NCBI GenBank assembly: GCA_013399875.1
Contig: VXAZ01008276.1
Span: 818,495 to 882,494, forward strand
Origin: Gymnorhina tibicen
Taxonomy: Eukaryota; Chordata; Aves; Passeriformes; Artamidae
Length of the DNA: 64,000 nt
Direction of reading: 5' to 3'
Numbering within the stretch: position 1 is the first letter of the stretch; each line of letters opens with the position of its first letter. The translations under genes were made by a program, and so were the position numbers. The notes under the pieces are model-generated. The model saw only the letters and a list, made by a program, of their open reading frames with translations, searched no databases and was not told the origin of the DNA. Below, in pieces: positions 1 through 12,600 of the stretch.

Positions 1-3000
1 GTGAAAAGAGTAGCCTAAATGGGCAGATGGGTGACAGCTTTCATGGCACCAGTTCTCAGCAGCAAAGCCAGAAGCATTTACTCAGCATGTTTTGGTTGTA
101 ACCTGCATTAAGCTTGACCAGCGCTACTTTCCCCTTACAACGGCTCTGTGCACAACTGCTCCCAGTACCAGCTTCACATGATAAATTTCAAATGTCAGTG
201 CAAGAGATGAAGTGCATGATATATTTTTCCCCATGCCGTGAGCCCAGGGAACTTAGAGTCGGTCATCTCATTATTTAGACTAATGCCTCAGGAGGATTTA
301 ATGTTTTACTTTGGGTTAATCACATTAGCAATAATATAATGCATCTACCATGGCCTGGGCTTCTTTCCAATGCTGTACTGTTTATGTTCAAGGAAAATAA
401 AGGAAGAGACACCTGAAGTGATTGAGAGAACAAACATTTTACTGCTCTAAAAATCACTGGTATAATTCACTGGAGGGAACTGTTATTTCTGAGCCAGAAA
501 TTGACTAATCTCATCTATAGGATTTTGTCAAAATACATCTGCGTGCAGTTTCTTTTCCTCATACAGATCTTCTGTAAAATCAGTTCTCATTTTTCCTAGC
601 TGACAAAGTTTATTAGTAGCCTAAGTAAGACACCAACAAAATGGCCTGATTCCATTTTTTTTTTTTGAAAGCTCTATTCATCTCCATGAAGTTCATAAAA
701 GTATCAGCTAGGATATTTACTATGTGCAAAAAATGATATTTTTGGTAATGCAGTGGTTTTTCTGTCTTTTTGCATTAACTGAAAATGCATTTATAATAAT
801 GTTCCAGGGATTTTTTATTAATACGTTTTTAATATTGTGTGCAGAGAATTTGATCTGTAAACTTCCTCACAGCATGGGGAGAGGCATGGTAACAATAATG
901 AAATTCTTAAAGCACACGGAGACTGATCAATATTGTGGTTTGTGTACAGCCTCTTATTGAAAAGATGATACACAGATGCATACGCGTGCCTAAACCTCTC
1001 CATTTGCAACATCTTAAGTAAAAGCAAAAAAAGCACCTGCCATCACCAGTAGCTCCTTAAGACATGTAGGCTGGGATCAGTCCCAGTAGGTGTTATTGAA
1101 AATACAAGATCACTGACTTAAAGTAAGGGAAATCAAAACATACCTCCCCCCCCTTTTTTTTTATTCCCCCAAAACAGATAAAAATTTTGGATGGGAGGCA
1201 TCACAGTCACCTCATGACAACCTTACCACAATGTGCTGTGATTCAGTATTTCAAAAGCTCAACCTTTGCTGGGATTAACTGCGTTGGTCCTCAAAAGAAA
1301 TAACGTCACTACTACCAAAAAAGGGACCCAACCCCATCCTCTCTTTGAAGTCAATGCTGCAGCAATACTATAATATGATATCAAGGGATTCTCTTATTCT
1401 CTGAGTCCCAGTTCTCATCTGACATATAAAACTCAGGTGAAATCTAAATTGCAAAGTGACGCCTTGCTGAGAAAGTGATAATTGCCCTGTATATCTCAGC
1501 TACTACCATGCACACTTCTCATAGCTCAACTTCTCCTGAAGTCTTATAAAATTATTCAAGTCACATTATTTTTCATCTATTATTATTTTTCATTTTCTCT
1601 AATTTGAACACAGTATTCCTGAGTGATGTGACCCTTGTAACTACTTTTTTCTCCAGAGGTGTCTCCATCTCAACTAAGCCTGAACAGATTTTTTCCAATT
1701 TAAACAAAGCAAATTTTTAATAGTTTTATAATCTATTGATATCAAATAATCTACTGTTAGCATAAGAGTTTCATTTTAGAAGTCTTCTGGTAGCAGTTAT
1801 CCTGAAATTTTAGATTTACTGAGGGTTTGGGGTTTGTTTTTTCTCTGTAGCTAAGATAAAAAAAAAAATTCAAGAGGATTACAGTCCTTTCAAGCTTTCC
1901 CATCTTTTGCCCGTAAATCTATGTCTGATTGCTTACAAGTAATCACCTCCCTGCTCAGTAAGTGCAGTGTTACTGTGAGGGGCAGTGCCTATTAACTAAC
2001 TGTGGCCATGCCTCCTTATAACCCTGTTCTGGGCTTCCTGCTCTTCTGGCACTTCTGAGCAAGAGGGAGATTATAGACAGACTCTAAATGCTTGAAAAGC
2101 AGGCAGTAAAGTGCTTACCTTGTTCTATAGATCTCAGGTTTTACATGAACGAACTGCATAAAACAATCTCTTTCTTTCACTGAGTAAATGACAGCAATGC
2201 CAGCGAGTGCCCGTCTCTAGTTAACGTTAGTGAAACCCAGGCTGAGGAGCGATGCCAGTACAATCATAAGTGGAAGGTTAAAATGACCACCACATCCCAG
2301 TATAACTCAGAAATGCTGAGAGATGGCAAAAATACCAGGAAAATGGTCTTTGGAAAGATACAGTGCTAGTGTAACTTTGCTCTCTTTGAAGTCAATGACA
2401 TCAGTGACATTGCTTGACTGGGAGCAGTCAGACCCCTGCCGAGAGCCCTGGGGAAACCTCCCCTCAAACACTGCAACTTAGAGCCTGCTCAAAAACCAGA
2501 GGGGGCATTTTAGGACAAGAACGGATGAAAGAAACCTGCTCTTTTGGTGCAGGGAGACTGGAATGGCTCACATACAAGCACGTGACTCACTGACCAGTCC
2601 TTAATGAGGAAGAGGGAACAGAACAAAGATTTGCCAAACTGTCAGAGGGATCTGAACATTGCCAGGTTCCTAGAAACACAATTCCATCTGAGATACATGT
2701 TTTCCAAATAAGGATATAAAAAAAGAGGGAAAAGTGGTGCGGTTTTCCACATACTTTAGAACAGCAAGTTTATTAATCTAAATGTGGACAACTAAAAATA
2801 CCATTTTATGACTCTCTTGAGGTGACTTTGTGATGTGTATCCCCTATTTTTCTTTGCCCTAAGGCAGAAGTAGAAAAATAAAACATGCGAGTTGTTACTC
2901 AGGAAAGCAGAGCTATGAACACCAGAGTAGAAGGTGATAGCTGGATCACCTACCGCAGTGCAATGAAAGGTACAGGAACAACATATGAGCTAAGCATCTA

Positions 3001-4374
3001 TAAATAGGAAAACCAAAATTGAAAAGGAAAAAAAAAAAAAGGCAGGGGAAGTAAAAGAAGCAAAATAGTGTTGATCAGTTTATGTCCCAAGAGGATGCTC
3101 AGCATTGCTGCCAAGAGTCAATGGGTTTCACTAGTTGTCTGTGGACCAAATACTGCATATATTTAATTGTATCATTCTTGTGAAATCCAAGAATACAGTT
3201 CTACAGAAAGCACAGCAATCAAATTTTTCACACATTCACTTTGTATCAGAGGCAGGAAGCAACGGTGAGTTTGGATCCCTAAAGACACATGTACATATAC
3301 ACACAAGAATGTAAAACTTTTGTAAAGCCCTGCATTTTTCAGCATGACACTCTAAAACAGGAACCCCCTGCAGCCACTGGCTGAAGATGAAAAAGTGCTG
3401 AGCTGACCTGCAGTCACATCTTAGCTGCAGCCACCAGCTGAACCTCCTTAGCTCACTGTGAGTAGCATGGTACTGGGGCAGAGTGGGTTTGGCACAGTCA
3501 GTAGCTGCTATTTTTCCAATTTGACATGGAATTCAGTATAATCTGTGCAATTACTCTGTCTGTGGACATAAATATACAACTTGCTCTTCCCATCCAGCCA
3601 GATTTGGCAACCTTTGATGTAACAAGCCTAAGTGCCAGAATAAAAAATAACACCTTTTATTCTGTCATAGAATCTACTACAATAATCTTTCCTTAAACCT
3701 GAAAACTCATCCCAGTTCTGACCCTGTCACCAGAAGTTTATGTTATTTTGGTTGCTGCCAACTTTCACAATGACTTTTTTCCAATTCTATTCACAAGCAG
3801 CGATACTACTACAAATGATGATTTCTAAAAATTCTACAGAAGTTAAATTATGTTAATTTTAGTCAACTTAGGTTCATATTTTTAAGCAAGAGGCCTGATT
3901 TCTCACTACAGCTATATTCACACAGCACAATGACATTGATAATCTACTGTGTGTGCCAGAAGCATTACAGGGATGTAAATCACTGCTGCTCAGGATGCTG
4001 CACTGGAGTACCTTGCTCCCATGACTGCAAGACATCTGACGTTGCATTCTGCCATGCAGATATACCTCGTGACTTCAAAATGGCCATACTATTTTAGTGC
4101 CCCTGCTCCAATATCACAATAAAATAGGATTATCAGAACAGAGAATCAGATACCAGCTGTCTACAAGTCTAGCTCATCAACCTGGCTGCTCTGCAAATAA
4201 GTTCATAATGTAAATGCAAGCCATCATCTGCTTTTAAACTTTGGCATTTTCTTTACACAGCCGCACAGCAATAGGAAAGTGGTAAAATTTTATGCAGTGA
4301 CGTTACCCACAATTTAACAATCTTTTTGATACTTGAGGTCACATCTAGAAACTATAACTTGTGGATCTCTTATC

Positions 4375-4380
4375 GAGCAC
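4375..4380. repeat. Target-site duplication, left copy
   Basis: GAGCAC lies immediately before the TG end of the LTR and is identical to the copy at 4864-4869. Confidence 0.85.
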
Positions 4381-4863
4381 TGTGTGTCCGGCCGGACCCA
4401 GCACCAGACACCCGCCTGCCCGGGACGGGGATGGAGGCGGGGGCGCAGGGAGAGCGGCCGGAGGCCCAGCGAGGTTCCGCCCGGCCCACCAGTGACGGGG
4501 GCGCGCCGGGGAGGAATCGAGGGGACGGAGAGACCCTCTTGTGGAATAACAGGGATTTTACTGAACTTGGAGGTCACGAGAAGAGCCCCGCGGGGCCGTT
4601 GGTCAGAATCTTTTACCCCTTACAGAGTGGCAGGGGGAAACATGAAACAACCAACAATGCAGGGACGTCGGTTTGAACCCTGGCGGGCAGAGGGTGCAGG
4701 CCAATGGAGGGCAGCGTGGGAGGGACAAACAGCGTGGGCCAAGGGCATCGGGGGACCCGGGGAGCGAACCAAACACAGGAGAGAAAGGCGGGGAGAATGG
4801 GGGAGATGGCAGTGGCTAATATGATACTGCTGGCCGTGGAAACGGCCATAACACACTGCAACA
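4381..4863 (-). mobile_element. Solo LTR of an endogenous retrovirus
   Basis: A 483 bp GC- and CpG-rich block sits in AT-rich intron. It starts TGTGTGTCC and ends GCAACA, so it has the TG...CA ends of an LTR, and it is flanked by perfect 6 bp direct repeats GAGCAC. Six-base duplications are typical of class II (ERVK/alpha/beta-like) integrases. On the minus strand the signals fall in LTR order: an inverted CCAAT box (4701-4705), a TATA-like TAAAAGA (4609-4615), then an AGTAAAAT polyadenylation-like signal (4555-4562) about 50 bp later, with a GC-rich U5-like end. No internal viral genes are present, so it is a solo LTR left by recombination. It lies antisense to SLC9A9. The 163-codon + strand ORF across it (4333-4824) is a by-product of high GC. 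The family name is not known to me. Confidence 0.85.
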
Positions 4864-4869
4864 GAGCAC
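4864..4869. repeat. Target-site duplication, right copy
   Basis: GAGCAC lies immediately after the CA end of the LTR. The perfect match with 4375-4380 shows a bona fide integration and suggests it is not very old. Confidence 0.85.
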
Positions 4870-7550
4870 TACAGTTCTTTCTTCAGCCTCATCTTCTTTT
4901 TGCATTTACCCATTATCTTCATGCCTTGCACCCCACCTTTATTTGGACACCATTTATACAGGTGTATTAATTTAACTGTCAATTCTGCAATCAAGTAGTT
5001 CTCCATATGTCCACCAAAAGTGGTGCATTGACTTTGACCACAGAACAAATGTTTAGCATTTTAAAAAATTATCTTACCAGTTTTATGAAATTCAGAGTTC
5101 AAAAGTCAAATTATGTCACAGTTACCTCTTACATGATTGGACAGGTTTAAATTATACTTTTTGTTCCATTTCAGCACGCTGTGTATAGAAAGCATTAGCT
5201 ACATGACAAACAGCTGTCATAACAATTTAGGAAGCATCATTTACCTGATAATTTCTTTTAACCCTCCTCAGCATGAAATTAAACTGATTTGTTCTTTCTG
5301 CTGTGAGATGCAAGTGATTACTCCTGCATTAAACTTCAACTGAAGTGTTTTCCTTTATTAACAAAATCAGCTTGAGCTGAACTTTGAAGATCTATACTCA
5401 TGCCGTAATTCTTCATTGGTTTATGTCAATGAAGTATTATGCTATAAAAAAGCAGATGTTTTTGACAGCATTAGTCCACAGAAAATGCTCTGTTGCTGCT
5501 ACATGCTGCTATCTGGAAGCAAAAGCAGATTTTAGGTATCGCTTTGTTAGGAATACACATCACACTTACTGCCACATGGACAAGAATAATGTCCTGAGAA
5601 ATCATTATTTATCCTGAAGGGTTTTTAATTTCAATTACAATGATTTATTAGAGATCATGAAACAATCTATTTTTGAATTTTGCTCATGTTTCTAGTCTTT
5701 ACAGTTAATAATTCTGTACTGAATGCAATATGCTGATGATAGATAGCTACAAGCTTGAGATTTATTCATGCAAAAATATTCAAGACTCCTGTTGCAAATG
5801 CTGTTTAATGGCCATCTTTGAAAATTGGGTTATAAATCACTTACTCAAAAAAACCTTCCTGGGGTTTAGCACATCCTGGGATGTGTAGCTTTTGAGATGT
5901 AAGCTGAGGCTGAAAGACTGGTTTAGTTGCAGTGAGACAGCCAGTGGAAGGCTGAGGCGATTGCACTGACAAGTTGAGTTCTTCCAGTGACACCTTTGAT
6001 AAGCAAAGAAGCCAATATTGTTATTAATTAACTTACAGCAGCACTCTTAGAGCTCTAAACAAAATCATAGCTCTGCTGTGCTAAATTTTGTATAAACATA
6101 ATAAAGGATGTGTACTTACAAGCTAAACACCCTAAAGAGATGAGCAATAGGGTGAAGGAAGTATTGCTATCCCCATTTCATAGTATGAGGCCAGAAATGG
6201 GTAGAGATGTCAGACTTTTCACTTCTTGAACTGCTTTTGTTTCTCCACTGATGTAGAAAAGGATGTAGAGGAGATTTGGCCAATCCTGACCTGTATGTGG
6301 CAGTTCTGTGAGGTCCTGTTCCACCACGTACACATTTACCATCATACACTCAGATCAGGGGAAGATTGCTACTTGCATTAGGAGATATTTCTCTTTCCCC
6401 AGTGGGATATTTTGTTCATTAAATTATTAGCTGCATTAAATAATACAAACAACTATTTCTAGAGGCTTCAACTAGATAGAATCAATTACATGCTCTCAGA
6501 ACAAGTTTTCAGTAAAAGCAGTCCTGGCTGCCTCAGCTGGAGCACAACTAACCCATGTGAGTCCGTGGTAGTTGCAAACCAGAATAGGTGGGATTGCAAG
6601 CAAGATTCAACTTGCATGAACCAGGCTCTGCTCTATGAATACAGAAAGGCTCAGAAGGAGCCTTCAGTAACTAGAATTCAGATTTTAGAGAAATGTCTCT
6701 ATTTACAGATTTTTCAGCACTTAAAGTGAGGGAAGGCTGAGAATCACACTTGTAAGTACTGACACCAAAAGTTCTGCTCTGTGAGCCTGGATCCTCATGA
6801 AGATGTGAGTCTACATGGGTTTTTGTGACTTCACTGTAGAAAGTAGAGGTTTTATCCTACACTGTTGATTTTGTGGTGATTTGAAGTGAGGGAATTAAAA
6901 GTTTACAATGCCTGAATAGTGATTTACTACTCAGTATTCCTATGGATTGAGTGTGTATTTCTTACCACTGGTTCCCTGACAATTTGGGATTTATCTTTCA
7001 ATCCATTTTCATTTCAAACCACATAAGAAAAGATGTTATCAACTGCTTTGTACTCAGTGACAAGTTCCTTCTCTTATTACCAAACGCATTCTGACTCTTG
7101 CTAAAAAAATGATGCACTTGATAGCACACAGGGATTTAAATCCCATCCACTGCAAGGGGTACTTGTGCAGATTAATGCACATTTCCCAGCAGTTCTTAGG
7201 CCTAGTTGCTAGAGGCTGGCTGAAGTCAAAAGCTTCCCTTCCAAATTTTGAGCATAGCAACTTGAAGCATTTTCTGAATCCAGGTTTTGATCCAGTCCTT
7301 ATTTAAAAACAGAAAACCACCACAGCACACACCCTGCCACACCCCAATCCCCCACCCAAAAACAACCAAAAGGAAAATACCAAGAAGCTGTCAGGGTTTT
7401 GATTTCGTTCCTCTCTAGAGCATTTGGACCTGAGATATTACTAAAGCCTCTCTAAATACATAAAGTAAACTTCACTGCAATATAGAACTGATTAAAAAGT
7501 CTTTGCATTTGTCTTCATGGAAGAGTAATCATCCTAATATTTAATGTATA

Positions 7551-7727
7551 GAATAAAAAGGTGCAAGAATAGAAAGGAAGAAATAAAAGCATACAATATT
7601 TAGAAGACAAACAAGGAACAGAGAGCAACCAGGGAAAGTGGGACAGAAAGACAGAAGAGAGGCTGCAAGAAGTTAAAGACAACAGGAGAAAAGAGACAAA
7701 AGTTGATAGCAAGAAAGGAGACAAAAT
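7551..7727. repeat. Purine-rich low-complexity tract
   Basis: About 175 bp is dominated by A and G on the + strand, with many AGAAA, GGAAG and GAGACA words and few T. It is a degenerate homopurine tract rather than a clean microsatellite. The minus-strand ORF over it (Ser/Leu/Phe-rich) is a composition artefact. Confidence 0.6.
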
Positions 7728-8514
7728 ACTATGAAAATATTTTTCTGAGCATCCATTAGATCTTCTCACAGGAATGGAAACCCGAGAATTTTAAAAGGGG
7801 AAAGATGTTCGTACAAATATTATCAGGATATTTCTTAAAGGAAGTTATAGTAACTTATACATATTTTAAGCTTGGAAATTCTACTGGCAATAGCATTAGA
7901 TCTAGCAGGTCTTTTGAAGAAGTCAAGGATGTAAACTTGAAGTGCATAAATATGATTAATTTCAGTCATCTTGACTGTCTCCTATAATTTGTTGTACTTC
8001 ATTTTTTCAATATTTAAAATTTAAAAATAACATTCTAGTTCATGTCAAGTATATCAGAGTTAATTATAGAAGACCTTGATTTTCTAGTTGCCTGATATTA
8101 GGCTCCCAAACCTATGCTTGGATATGAAATAATTAGCCACAATTTCAGAACTGACTGGACTGAGTTTGCTTAGTTCATACTTAATAAAACTAGAGAAGTG
8201 TATTGCTATTTTAATGCATTAAAAAAATCTCCCATAGAATGCAAAGAATAATTTGGTTCTTTTCCCACGGGACTTAAAATCACTTGGTAATATTGTGCTA
8301 TCTACATTAATTCCCAGTAGTGAGATATTATTCCATGAGAAAAACAGCAATTACATCTGACCATGTATTTTAAATGAGGGCAAAGAACAGACCAAAGAAA
8401 AGTGTCAGCTCAGGCTCAGTGAATTCACACAGCATAGAAGCCTTCTTTTCTTTTTCATACGTGAAAAATCTAAGTTTGATTTCCTTAGGTGTTCATTGTT
8501 GCTTTTTTTCTGGC

Positions 8515-8562
8515 TTTAAATGTAATACTCCTGTTAGTATTTAAATGTAATATTCCTGTTAG
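8515..8562. repeat. Two-copy tandem duplication, period 25
   Basis: A 23-base unit beginning TTTAAATGTAATA and ending CCTGTTAG occurs at 8515-8537 and again at 8540-8562 with a single C/T difference. It is a small local duplication with no known function. Confidence 0.85.
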
Positions 8563-10343
8563 GATGTCATGTGAGAATCTTCATCTGTGCCATACTATGA
8601 TAATCTGTTGTCTGCAAAATAAACCAAAATGCCTAGATGTCTCTGTAGCTATAAGGATGAGAAATTATAGATGCAGAGAAGCTTCAGCATACCACAAATT
8701 CTGCAGAACTGAGGAAAACAGAATTTGGATTTACAATACCAGTTGATTCCTGTTTTCAGTGGGATTAGCTATTAGTTATGTCCCTGCTACTGAATCAATA
8801 TCACAGCCAGAAACTCTGCTGCCTATCTTCCCCATAGCCTGGGCTTTTTCCTATTTGCTATTACCGTCCTTTGAGTCCCAGGTGAAACATTTTCTGTTGT
8901 CTTAGCTCGGTCTCTAACAACACATCACAACTCCAACACACACAGTCAGCCACAAGTGGCGGTTTCTCAGCTCCAGCAAGGGGAGAGCTGCACGAAGGCT
9001 AAATTACTTCTGTCCCAGAACTGACCTTCTTTGAGGTCAAGTTAAGCTCATTAAGAAGAGAGTGTTGGGAAGTCCGTGCTGTAGCCCTGGCTTTCAGCTG
9101 CACCTATCGCTGTAAACAGGTTGAATTTTTTTTACTTCCAGAACTCTGCAGTTCTCTAACGAAAGTACTGGTGGCTTTATCTTGGCCCATTGGTGATGCT
9201 GGTGAACACATCTAAGGAACCAGCACAGGCTAATAAGCAGTGCCGGTGACTGTGTTCAGGAGGCTGAGATTCTCTTTCTGGTTCTGACCTGGGTTATGAG
9301 TTTGGGACCACAGCACTCAGATTTGTGCCACTGCCTCAGCCTCCACTCCAGCCACTGTCCTTACCCTGCACACTCTGCAGGGCAGGGCTGTCTCACACTG
9401 CCCTGTTTGACAGAGCCAAGCACAGATAAGGCCCTGGACACTTCTGTTCTGCACATGGCAATAATAAACCCACTGTCAGATAGATGGTTAAACCTCTGGC
9501 TAATGATTCTTTTCCTTTTCATATGTAAATGGTTCCATTTTAATGAAATGGAAATACCTTACTTGCTTTACTCCAAACTAATGAAGAGGGTTAGTGTCAT
9601 CAGAAGCTTTTCCTTGCAATTTAAGGACCAAGAGGACAAAAAAAGAAAAGAAAAGAATCTATCCATTCTGTCTCTTTGTTGAGTCAGCACCAGGATGGTT
9701 ATTTTAAATAAAAAGATAGAAATATTTATGCCTGAAGGACTCAGGTTTGTTGAAGCTCAAGAGCTATAACAGAAAGAAATGTCTTTATTTTTTCTTCCAT
9801 TCAGTATTTACATATAAAAAGCATCTACTTTGCATATAGTTTCTGTCATTGTCTCCAATTCAGTAAGAGTGTATGCATAAAATTTACAGGAAAGAATGTT
9901 GAGGTATGTAATTGTTAATATTAAATATAATTTTAACATATAATGTGATGTGTTATTACCAAAAGCAAAACTATACTCAAGAATGAAGACTATCAGAAAA
10001 TCAGTAAAGTGGCCTTAAATTAATGTCTAGTGAAAGACTACATTTTCTTTGCATCAGTAAATTCTGTTGTAGGTTGGCGGACCTGCCACTAAGTGGGAGC
10101 TTGTGAGGCATATGGGGGCTGTTGGTCACCTTAGCTGTGGGCTTCAGATTGAGGTGATAATAAGGTGCATTATTCATCATCCCTCACTGCTTTCTGTACT
10201 TTCTTGTGTCTTTGATCAGCACAAGCCTCTGTTGTTTAACTTAAAACATTTTTCAATTGCATTTCTCCTCAGCTCTGAGTATCAGCCATACTCAAAAGAT
10301 GTCAATTCTTCCACCACATCCCTTTATACAGCCAATTTTATTT

Positions 10344-10370
10344 TTTTCCCATCCATATGGGATGGGAAAA
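10344..10370. repeat. Inverted repeat centred on CCATATGG
   Basis: Perfect 11-bp arms TTTTCCCATCC (10344-10354) and GGATGGGAAAA (10360-10370) flank a 5-base centre ATATG. The middle contains CCATATGG (10353-10360), which fits the CArg-box form CC(A/T)6GG bound by SRF. It lies 508 bp upstream of the exon at 10878. Regulatory function is inference only. Confidence 0.8.
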
Positions 10371-10877
10371 TGCCACCCAGGTTATCATCATCTTGCACAT
10401 CACTCACTGCAGTCTCCTCTCCCTTGTGGGTTGCTTCCCTGTACCTGGTGTGCCAAGCAAAGCTTTTTCCAAGTGCTTCAAGAGATCCATAACGCAGCAC
10501 AGTCAAGAAACACTAGTTCTGTAATCCCATCCTCCACATACCAACTGCAGTACCTCAGCACCGCTCTTCTGTCAGCAATTAAGGATTTCCTAGCACAGGT
10601 TAACAGCTTGATTATCTCTCCCCAGAGATGGATCAGAACCAGAATAAAGATCTAGTCTCAGGTGTTAGGAGTGGCAGTTACAAGGAATCTTAAGTTTCCT
10701 AAAAACTTCAGAACTTCTTTAATTTAAAAAGCGATCCTAATGTTTTCCCAGCTCTTCTCCTCATTTCTCACCTAGTAGGAAATGAGTGACACAAGAAGCA
10801 TTTTTACACTCAAAGCTCTCTAATATACATCAGATCATTACCATATGTCCTCAGGTTTGGTTTTTGTTTTTTATTAG

Positions 10878-10926
10878 AGTTGGCGTAGATCCAGATGAAG
10901 ATCTGAAAGCTAAAGCTGCGAGCCAG
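10878..10926 (+). CDS. SLC9A9: SLC9A9 (NHE9) coding exon, start of cytoplasmic tail
   Basis: This 49 bp internal exon lies between TTATTAG and the donor GTATGT. Its first base completes a codon begun upstream, and the rest reads VGVDPDEDLKAKAASQ, ending in phase 0. NHE6/7/9 proteins have a closely similar V-G-V-D-S/P-D segment right after the last transmembrane helix, so this exon begins the cytosolic regulatory tail. NHE9 is an electroneutral Na+(K+)/H+ exchanger of recycling endosomes that limits luminal acidification. The exon is too short to show as an ORF. It was recognised by splice sites, phase continuity with the exon at 16106 and its two CpG-containing codons. The acidic run DPDED is typical of these tails. 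Its length is not a multiple of three, so skipping would shift the frame. Confidence 0.9.
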
Positions 10927-12283
10927 GTATGTCAGGCTTTTGGACATTCATGCTGAATTAAAAAGTGTTCAATTTTTGGCAGATCATGGCTGCATCTGTG
11001 GAAATGAGACATCTCAGAACAATGTTTAATCCCTCAGAATTAAAAAGGAGAATGTGTAATGTTCAATTCTAGTAGGTCAGGTTTATGAAAATATTTTTCA
11101 GTTATTTTTCACATGGAAGCCTAAGTACATTGTGAACTTGTGAACCTTTAAAGGGGGCTCTTGAACAAGCTGCAGCTGTTCATCTGTGCCCTTCCCTTTT
11201 TTTGTCAGGCACATATGGTGGAGTTTCAAATGCAGCACTGCCTGCAGCAGCAGGAGAAATCTGTAGAGTCAAGGCACAGAGACATAGCCTGTGGCTCAGC
11301 ATGGGAAGGGGGACAGAGGTGGGACTGTGGAGAAGCCACAGCACAGCTGACGAGGGGCCAAAGCAAAAAGCCACAAGTGCCTAATGCTGGTAGTACCATC
11401 CCATGCGCCCTTTCAGACTACACAACTGGAACTGAAATTCAAATCCTCCAACAATAACATAAATGTAGAGAATAAGTTGAGGAAGACATAAGATACTTTA
11501 TTCATTGAAAATACATTGCAGATATCATTAGGCAGAATTTTAATATATCTTATGTACTAAGTATTCCTAACATTTGCACATTTGCACATATCTGAAGGCA
11601 CATAAGGTGAGCCTCAATTTTCTTTGTAACGAGAAGAATTCAGGTGCCTAATTATCTTAATGTTTCTTTAAAAAGAAGGAAAACCAATATTATTCACACT
11701 GACCACATCCTTCATTTTACAACCCAGTCACTGTTAATAAAGGTTTAGCACAACCTTTCATTGCACCACGGCAAGGTACTGTTTTGTTCTGAGTCTGAGG
11801 GGACTCATGGCTAAATTCACTTTTCTAAGCATCTTGGTAGGAATTCCTGGAATGCTTATGTCCAAATTCTGAACAGGGGCAGGACACAGAACCATAGTCT
11901 ATTCTTGATTGCAGTATAGAAACACAGAATTGCAGAAAATTTCTACTTTTCGGCACTCATGAATTATCAAAGATCAGGGAATGCAGAATGCAGCATAAAA
12001 TTGACTGAATGCATGTTTTGCAAAAACCTGATTTCTTCAGAAGCCACTAGGCATCTAATTTTCTCATTCTTTTATTAAAAATGAAAATAATGTTTATTTA
12101 CAACAGTAACACATCCAGTGTCCCAGCTGTGCTCTGTGAATTAACACCTATCTCTGCTGACAAAACTCAGCAATACAACACAGAAGGTGTAAATAAATAT
12201 AACACTTTTCATGCCCTATCATGTCCATTTCAGCATTCCTTATAGTAGTATATTATACCTTGGAAAATAGTTTTGCTGTTCTG

Positions 12284-12600
12284 ATTACTCTTCCCCCCTC
12301 TCCGCTCCCGTGGTATTTTATTTTCATTTGTCTGACTTTTTTTTGTACTTGACATCTCAATCTTTTAGTAATTCAGACCTTTGCTGCATTCTCCATAGCG
12401 CTCACTGTTTTAACTCAGTATGTATCATAGTTACTCAATTTAAGTCAGGTCGTTTCTTCTAATTTTCTCTTTCATCTCATATCTCTCTCTCATTCCTCTT
12501 TTTCACCTGTGTTTCTTTTTTCTTTCCCTTTATTTCTAAAACAATGTTTTTATTTCGTTTACCTTTCATTACTTTTTATTTTCTTCCTATGTTACTGTGT
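12284..12600. repeat. Pyrimidine-rich low-complexity stretch
   Basis: About 300 bp is enriched in C and T on the + strand (runs such as CTTCCCCCCTCTCC, TCTCTCTCTC and TTCTTTTTTCTTTCCC). It is degenerate with no fixed repeat unit. It is most likely a decayed low-complexity sequence. Confidence 0.5.

Larger units (their letters stand above)
1..10877 (+). other. SLC9A9: 3' part of an upstream SLC9A9 intron
   Basis: This AT-rich stretch has no exon I can recognise. It ends in a typical acceptor: a T-rich tract followed by TTATTAG at 10871-10877. I looked for the exon that should precede 10878, which would encode the last transmembrane segment of the exchanger and end in phase 1-before-last-base. 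I did not find it, so it probably lies before the window. The intron contains a retroviral solo LTR (4381-4863), a 25-bp-period tandem duplication (8515-8562), a purine-rich tract (7551-7727) and an inverted repeat (10344-10370). The short ORFs here show no protein-like features. Assignment to this gene is inferred from the downstream exons. Confidence 0.7.

Noticed and set aside
4333..4824. 163-codon + strand ORF
   Set aside because: It lies within the GC-rich solo LTR on the strand opposite to the LTR signals, and it is Arg/Gly-rich. It is open only because stops are rare at this composition.
9121..9200. Candidate exon after TTTTTTTACTTCCAG
   Set aside because: The acceptor-like tract is good. 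However, no frame gives the expected membrane-helix sequence, and no donor in the right phase follows.
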